From Rhodococcus sp. 1168 (GTDB lineage Bacteria > Actinomycetota > Actinomycetes > Mycobacteriales > Mycobacteriaceae), in assembly GCF_002091955.1 (NCBI RefSeq), contig NZ_MKKY01000091.1, positions 402,385 to 466,384 of the forward strand: 64,000 nucleotides of DNA. Reading direction: 5' to 3'. This document shows positions 60,426-64,000 of this stretch, one piece after another. Made by a program: the position numbers and the translations under genes. The notes below the pieces were generated by a model. It saw nothing but the letters and a program-made list of their open reading frames with translations. It was not told the origin of the DNA and did no database searches. Position 1 is the first letter of the stretch; every line of letters starts with the position of its first letter.

Positions 60426-61360
60426 GCCAAGTGGCGTTCGAATCGGCGACGCCGCTCGGTGGGCCCTACGTACGGAGTGCGCGCGAGGACTGAGGAGTTG
60501 ATTGCTTCTTCTCCGTTGTCGACGGCGGTGACAGCGGCGGCCGTGAGCAAAGTTGCCAGTTCGCCGATGGTGCCCTCGCAGCGGGTGAGAAGGTAGTCGG
60601 TCATCTCCGGGGATGTCAGGTGCGAGGGTTTGCGGAGGGGAAAGCTCGCGGTGAAGCTGGCCAGCAGCAATCTGGTGTTGGTGGTGTTAGACCATGTCGG
60701 CAGGGTCATCGGGTGGAAGCGGTTTTCCAGTTGGGGGTCGGTGCGGATGGCGAGGTAGGCGTCGCGGGTTCCGACGCCTACGAGTGGGATGCGGAGTTCG
60801 TTGCCGAGGAAGCGCAACACGTTGAGAAATTCGCGGCGGACGTTGTCGCGGCCGGCGAGAACATTGTGGAGCTCGTCGATGATCAGCATGCGTACGCCGG
60901 TGGCGCGAAGCAGCGTCAACGCTTGCTGTTCGAGTTCGTGGACCCGATTGCGTGGACGGGTCGGTGTTCCCAACGCGGTATGCAGTGCGAGGTAGAACCG
61001 ACCAGGCGAGGGGTCTGGGGGCATCTGCATGCACAACACCGGGATTTGCTCTCGGTCTGACAAGCTAGCCGCTGGGTGCGTGCGCCGAAATTTTTCGATG
61101 ATCATCGACTTGCCGTTGTTTGTCGGACCGAGCAACAGCAGGTTCGGCATCCGTTGCCGGTCCGGCCAAGCAAGCAATGTCTCCAACTGGTCGAGGACGG
61201 CGCGGGCCTGCGGATACCCGATCCACCTCTCGGACCGGATCATCCTGATTCGGTCCGGCCCGTCGAGGGCCGCGAGCGGGCGGACCGCTTCCCTCAGGTG
61301 ACCTAGAACCGCATCGGGTACCTCTGCCGGTTCAGTGTCGCTCGTCGGGCTGGACGTCAT
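60422..61360 (-). CDS. tniB: TniB AAA+ ATPase (target selector)
   Basis: About 312 residues from the ATG at 61360; an ATG at 61387 lies inside tniA. Walker A LLLLGPTNNGKSMIIEKF, Walker B VRMLIIDELHNVLAG and sensor-type LRIPLVGVGTRDAYLAIRTD are present, with WIGYPQARAVLDQLETLLAW as the usual TniB entry. It assembles on target DNA and recruits the transposase. Confidence 0.92.
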   Translation of the reverse strand: MTSSPTSDTEPAEVPDAVLGHLREAVRPLAALDGPDRIRMIRSERWIGYPQARAVLDQLETLLAWPDRQRMPNLLLLGPTNNGKSMIIEKFRRTHPAASLSDREQIPVLCMQMPPDPSPGRFYLALHTALGTPTRPRNRVHELEQQALTLLRATGVRMLIIDELHNVLAGRDNVRREFLNVLRFLGNELRIPLVGVGTRDAYLAIRTDPQLENRFHPMTLPTWSNTTNTRLLLASFTASFPLRKPSHLTSPEMTDYLLTRCEGTIGELATLLTAAAVTAVDNGEEAINSSVLARTPYVGPTERRRRFERHLA

Positions 61361-61367
61361 GAGGGCC

Positions 61368-63089
61368 TCACCATTCCTCGATGTCACTGAACACCGGCAC
61401 TACGTTTGCGCCGTCCATTGGCCGGTTGTCCGGCGGGTGCACCACGGGCCCCGGTACATCCGCGGTATCGGTGAAGTGCGCGCGACGCGCGCGGTTGCGG
61501 CGAGCTCTGCGGGTGGCTTTCTGCGACCGGTCGGCGATCTCGCGCATCTGCTCGATCGTCGCAAACAGTGCACTCTCGTCGACGTTCGACTGTCCCTGCT
61601 CACGAAGCCTTGTGGTGGCAGCTCTGTGCTCCCACAGGGTCACCGCTGGGTGTGACATCGTCCGATACGGCACCTCGACATACCCGACGCCGTCGGGTTC
61701 GAGGACCCAGATTCTGCTCAAATCGCGTGGGTCACGCCGAATGATGAACCGTCCCAGGTGCTCTCTTCGTGCGATCCACGGTTTGAGCGTGTTGGAGAAG
61801 TAGTGCACGTGATCGAGGACGAACCCGGTGCGGGTCAACCGTCGCCGGATGACGGGAAGAAAGTCCACCAAGAAGGCAGTCTCGCCGAGCACTGTGAGAG
61901 GGGCGCGACCGTCTGCGGCGACTCCGCTGTCCCACATCGCTGCCGGGGTGCGCCCGAGCCCCGAATGGACGGCTCCGTGATACGAGGAGACGGCCAACAC
62001 TAGCCAGCGCTCCAACTCGCGCAATGTCAACGCCGCGTGCTTGTCCGAGTCGTAACTTCCTCGGTCCGCTGGATTCGAGAAGGTGGTCCCAGGCAGCTCG
62101 TGCACAGCCGTCATGGCCGTTCCGATAATGCGCTCGACGATCCCGCCGTAGTGCGGCCGGCCAGGCGGACGGTACTCGAGGGCGATCGCATGCTGGGCGC
62201 ATCCGCGGCGCAGCGCTTCGCCTTTGAACTCGGCGGCGTTGTCGAGATATAACTGCTTGGGCTTACCGGCCATCGGCCACTGCACCTGCTCGGCCAGCTC
62301 GCATGCCTCCAGCCACGTCTGTTTCTCGCTGCACACACGTCCGAGGCACAGTCCGACCGACACCGCCGACGGCGGCTCCAAGGTGACGACGAACCCAAGA
62401 ACCGAACGGCTGCAAACATCGATGGCGATCGTCAGATAGGGGCGACCGATCGGCTGGCGTTCGTACTCTTCGACGATCATCACATCGACAACGGTGTGAT
62501 CGATCTGAACCTGATCGAGGATGCCTGTGACCGGCGGTGAAACGTCGCCGGCGGACTGACGCGGGCGGGCTGCGTCCGGTCCGCCGCGTGAGCGAGCCAC
62601 TGATGCCGGATGCAATGCAGTGATGCGCGCGTTGACGGTGTTCCGGGCTGGCACAGGCAGACCAGCGCGGTGGCAGGCCAGCGCGATTCGTCGATGCAGA
62701 GCAGCAACACTGAGCTTTTGACGGTGCAGGAAGTACCGGGCGATGTGATCGCCAATGATCTCTTCGACTTCGGCGGGCAACCGGCCACTGCCTCGACCAC
62801 CCGGTGACACGTGTGTTAGCAGGTCAGTAACCGTACCCGCCCCGTTCCGAAGCCTGGCGAGCAACGAGTAGACGTGTCGCCGCGACAGCCCCAATTGCTG
62901 CCCTACATCATCGATCATTTCCAGACGCACTGGATGCGTTTCCGACATCGGTGCCAACACGGCGAATCGAGCCTCGGCCCGTGCCCACCGCTCCCCTGAC
63001 GCCGTCAGCACACCGGTCTCCACGACATCGAGCTTGTCCGGGTCCACCACAAGCCTCCCCGCCACCGAAAGCTTCGCGTGACCGTGCAC
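61368..63089 (-). CDS. tniA: TniA DDE transposase (Mu/Tn7 TnsB-like)
   Basis: 573 residues from the first ATG (a GTG or later ATG could be used). N-terminal DNA-binding helices (VRLEMIDDVGQQLGLSRRHV), then the rve core with ILDQVQIDHTVVDVMIVEEY (first Asp), KQLYLDNAAEFKGEALRR (second Asp) and GGIVERIIGTAMTAVHELPG (Glu), and a C-terminal Mu-type beta-barrel (YFSNTLKPWIARREHLGRFI). All catalytic residues are present. It binds the iterons between its start and 63176. Confidence 0.93.
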   Translation of the reverse strand: MHGHAKLSVAGRLVVDPDKLDVVETGVLTASGERWARAEARFAVLAPMSETHPVRLEMIDDVGQQLGLSRRHVYSLLARLRNGAGTVTDLLTHVSPGGRGSGRLPAEVEEIIGDHIARYFLHRQKLSVAALHRRIALACHRAGLPVPARNTVNARITALHPASVARSRGGPDAARPRQSAGDVSPPVTGILDQVQIDHTVVDVMIVEEYERQPIGRPYLTIAIDVCSRSVLGFVVTLEPPSAVSVGLCLGRVCSEKQTWLEACELAEQVQWPMAGKPKQLYLDNAAEFKGEALRRGCAQHAIALEYRPPGRPHYGGIVERIIGTAMTAVHELPGTTFSNPADRGSYDSDKHAALTLRELERWLVLAVSSYHGAVHSGLGRTPAAMWDSGVAADGRAPLTVLGETAFLVDFLPVIRRRLTRTGFVLDHVHYFSNTLKPWIARREHLGRFIIRRDPRDLSRIWVLEPDGVGYVEVPYRTMSHPAVTLWEHRAATTRLREQGQSNVDESALFATIEQMREIADRSQKATRRARRNRARRAHFTDTADVPGPVVHPPDNRPMDGANVVPVFSDIEEW

Positions 63090-63101
63090 CGCACTTCTGA
63101 C

Positions 63102-63176
63102 ATCAGAATGTCAGAAGACGAGTGCACTCACCTACGAAACGCCTGCAATCAGCGCAGTCGTCTTCTGAAACCGACA
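63102..63176. repeat. Right terminal inverted repeat and iterons of the Tn402-type transposon
   Basis: Contains TGTCAGAAGACGAGTGCACT (63109 region) and the outer end GCAGTCGTCTTCTGAAACCG followed by ACA ending at 63176. The same iterons occur at 50581-50651 and, inverted, at 51404-51450. Confidence 0.75.
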
Positions 63177-63528
63177 AATCAATTTGGCCTTGGGGTGTCT
63201 CGATAGACGATCGTCAAAACGCACATTCGTAGCCGCAGGAGGCAGCTCAGGCTTTGCTTGAAGTTCGACCGAAAGACGGCCCACCGAACAGCTTGAGCGC
63301 TAAGCTTCGGCTCTCCACCGATCAGCATGACGTTGCGGTGTTGATATTGCGCCCCGTCTCACTTCTGGTGATGCGCCGCTCGCTTCGAACCACTCCGACC
63401 GCCCCCTCAACAGCGCCTTTGGTATCGGCGCCTCCACTTGTCGGCGGATTTCCCCTCACTGGTCAGCGGTCACACCTCGCCCTCACCCAACGCAAGCCCC
63501 ACACATAGCCGGAAGGAACAAAAAAACA
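63177..63528. other. Intergenic region right of the transposon
   Basis: About 350 bp outside the transposon end. No gene, hairpin or repeat is recognised. The ribosome binding site of the next gene (GGAAGGAAC) is at its right end. Confidence 0.4.
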
Positions 63529-64000
63529 ATGCAGGACAACATGATTACACTCGGCGCCGATCGATCCATCATCGACAGCATGCTCGACCACAACCGACGA
63601 GCACTGATCGACACCGTGCAGGGCGTGTCCGAGATTGATGCCCGCAGACAATTGGTTCCGTCGTTGACAACGCCGATAACCTTGATCAAGCACGCGGCGG
63701 CCGCGGAACGGATTTGGTTCCAAAGGCATTGGGCCGGACTCAGTGAATCCGAATGCGACGGCTACTCGCGCCGTGACGAAGGCACCTTCACCGTCAGCGA
63801 CCACGAGACGCTGGTAGAGGTCATTGCCGAGTTCGAACGAGCCAGCAGTAAATCACGCCGAATCGCCTTACGTTTCGGCCTGGACGAGACCATCGACCTT
63901 CCTGTCGAGGGCACTGTTTCCATGCGATGGACACTGCTTCTGATGATTCAAGAATTCGCCAGACATGCCGGTCACGGCGACATCCTCCGCGAGCAGATCG
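63529..64000 (+). CDS. DinB/DUF664-family protein, N-terminal part (continues beyond the window)
   Basis: 157 codons open to the right edge. From the ATG at 63529 (or 63541) it reads DNMITLGADRSIIDSMLDHN, RRALIDTVQGVSEIDARRQL, PITLIKHAAAAERIWFQRHW and LLMIQEFARHAGHGDILREQ. The His in LIKHAAAAE and the HAGH segment are the metal ligands of the four-helix DinB/DUF664 fold, which in actinobacteria includes mycothiol-dependent transferases and many stress proteins. Only about a dozen residues should be missing. Confidence 0.85.
   Translation, partial: MQDNMITLGADRSIIDSMLDHNRRALIDTVQGVSEIDARRQLVPSLTTPITLIKHAAAAERIWFQRHWAGLSESECDGYSRRDEGTFTVSDHETLVEVIAEFERASSKSRRIALRFGLDETIDLPVEGTVSMRWTLLLMIQEFARHAGHGDILREQI

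Larger units (their letters stand above)
51404..63176. mobile_element. Tn402/Tn5053-type transposon, about 11.8 kb, with LGFP, TIR and regulator cargo
   Basis: Left end TGTCAGTTTCAGAAGACGGC at 51404 with a second TGTCAGAAG iteron at 51430; right end on the minus strand TGTCGGTTTCAGAAGACGAC from 63176 with a TGTCAGAAGACGAG iteron (63102-63121). Both resemble Tn402-family 25-bp ends. It carries tniQ, tniB, tniA and a resolvase. The 5-bp flanks differ (TTTCG left, AATCA right), so the ends may derive from different insertion events, or the duplication has been lost by recombination. Confidence 0.75.

Noticed and set aside
1..64000. CRISPR arrays, rRNA genes and complete tRNA genes
   Set aside because: No regularly spaced direct repeats and no rRNA or complete tRNA sequence were seen; only the tRNA-Asn fragment at 9597-9639.

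Overview
The window reads as actinobacterial DNA from a mycolic-acid bacterium, most likely Rhodococcus or a close relative. The reasons are high-GC coding, an Lsr2 nucleoid protein, secreted LGFP-repeat proteins, a SARP regulator, and IS481, IS110 and Tn402-type elements. The first 9.5 kb looks like ordinary chromosome. The rest, beginning at a truncated tRNA-Asn (9597-9639), is a mosaic of nested mobile elements, defence genes, toxin-like secreted proteins and a large peptide (RiPP) cluster.

Layout. 1-7523: end of a small biosynthetic cluster: AMP ligase C-terminus, PLP decarboxylase fused to an acyl carrier protein, SARP, FAD monooxygenase, P450, KASIII-like acyltransferase and a membrane protein. 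7798-8787: GGDEF protein. 8934-10935: decayed AbiEii and proline dehydrogenase genes around the tRNA-Asn scar. 11090-12743: operon of a small protein, a caspase-like protease and a TIR-like protein (Thoeris-type, TIR plus caspase), next to a Tn402-type terminal repeat. 13385-15127: second locus of small acidic protein, DUF6338 membrane protein, TIR-like protein and the first 48 codons of a second caspase, cut off by an IS481-type element (15124-17058). 17576-20321: LGFP gene without its signal peptide, a small membrane protein and AT-richer unknowns. 20943-33778: plasmid/integrative-element backbone (small Cys protein, Lsr2, ParB, DUF3560, small ORF). Its DUF3560 gene is split by an 8.5 kb Tn554-like element (24423-32929) with three tyrosine recombinases, a TnpC-like protein and a NucA/NucB nuclease gene with a possible immunity partner. 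34091-35293: IS110.

35769-50062: RiPP cluster. It holds a 43-residue Cys-free candidate precursor, a perfect 24-bp inverted repeat, a B12-type radical SAM enzyme, a DUF692 (MNIO) oxidase, an unknown protein, a UPF0489 (peptide-arginase-like) protein, an HExxH putative peptide-modification protein, an MFS exporter and a TldD/PmbA-like protease. These are followed by lasso-type cyclase, B2 protease and B1 (PqqD/RRE) genes, a GtrA protein and an ABC exporter. The combination of enzyme classes is the most unusual feature of the window.

50188-63176: remnants of one Tn402/Tn5053-type transposon, then an apparently full-length one (51404-63176). It carries an XRE-TetR fusion regulator, a mini-LGFP and a full LGFP secreted protein, a cold-shock-like protein, a resolvase, a TIR-domain protein and TniQ, TniB and TniA. 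A DinB/DUF664 gene enters at the right edge.

Three TIR genes, two caspase genes, a NucA/NucB gene and LGFP proteins with unrelated C-termini suggest an island repeatedly used to collect conflict and defence genes. All calls come from reading the sequence. No database search was possible.
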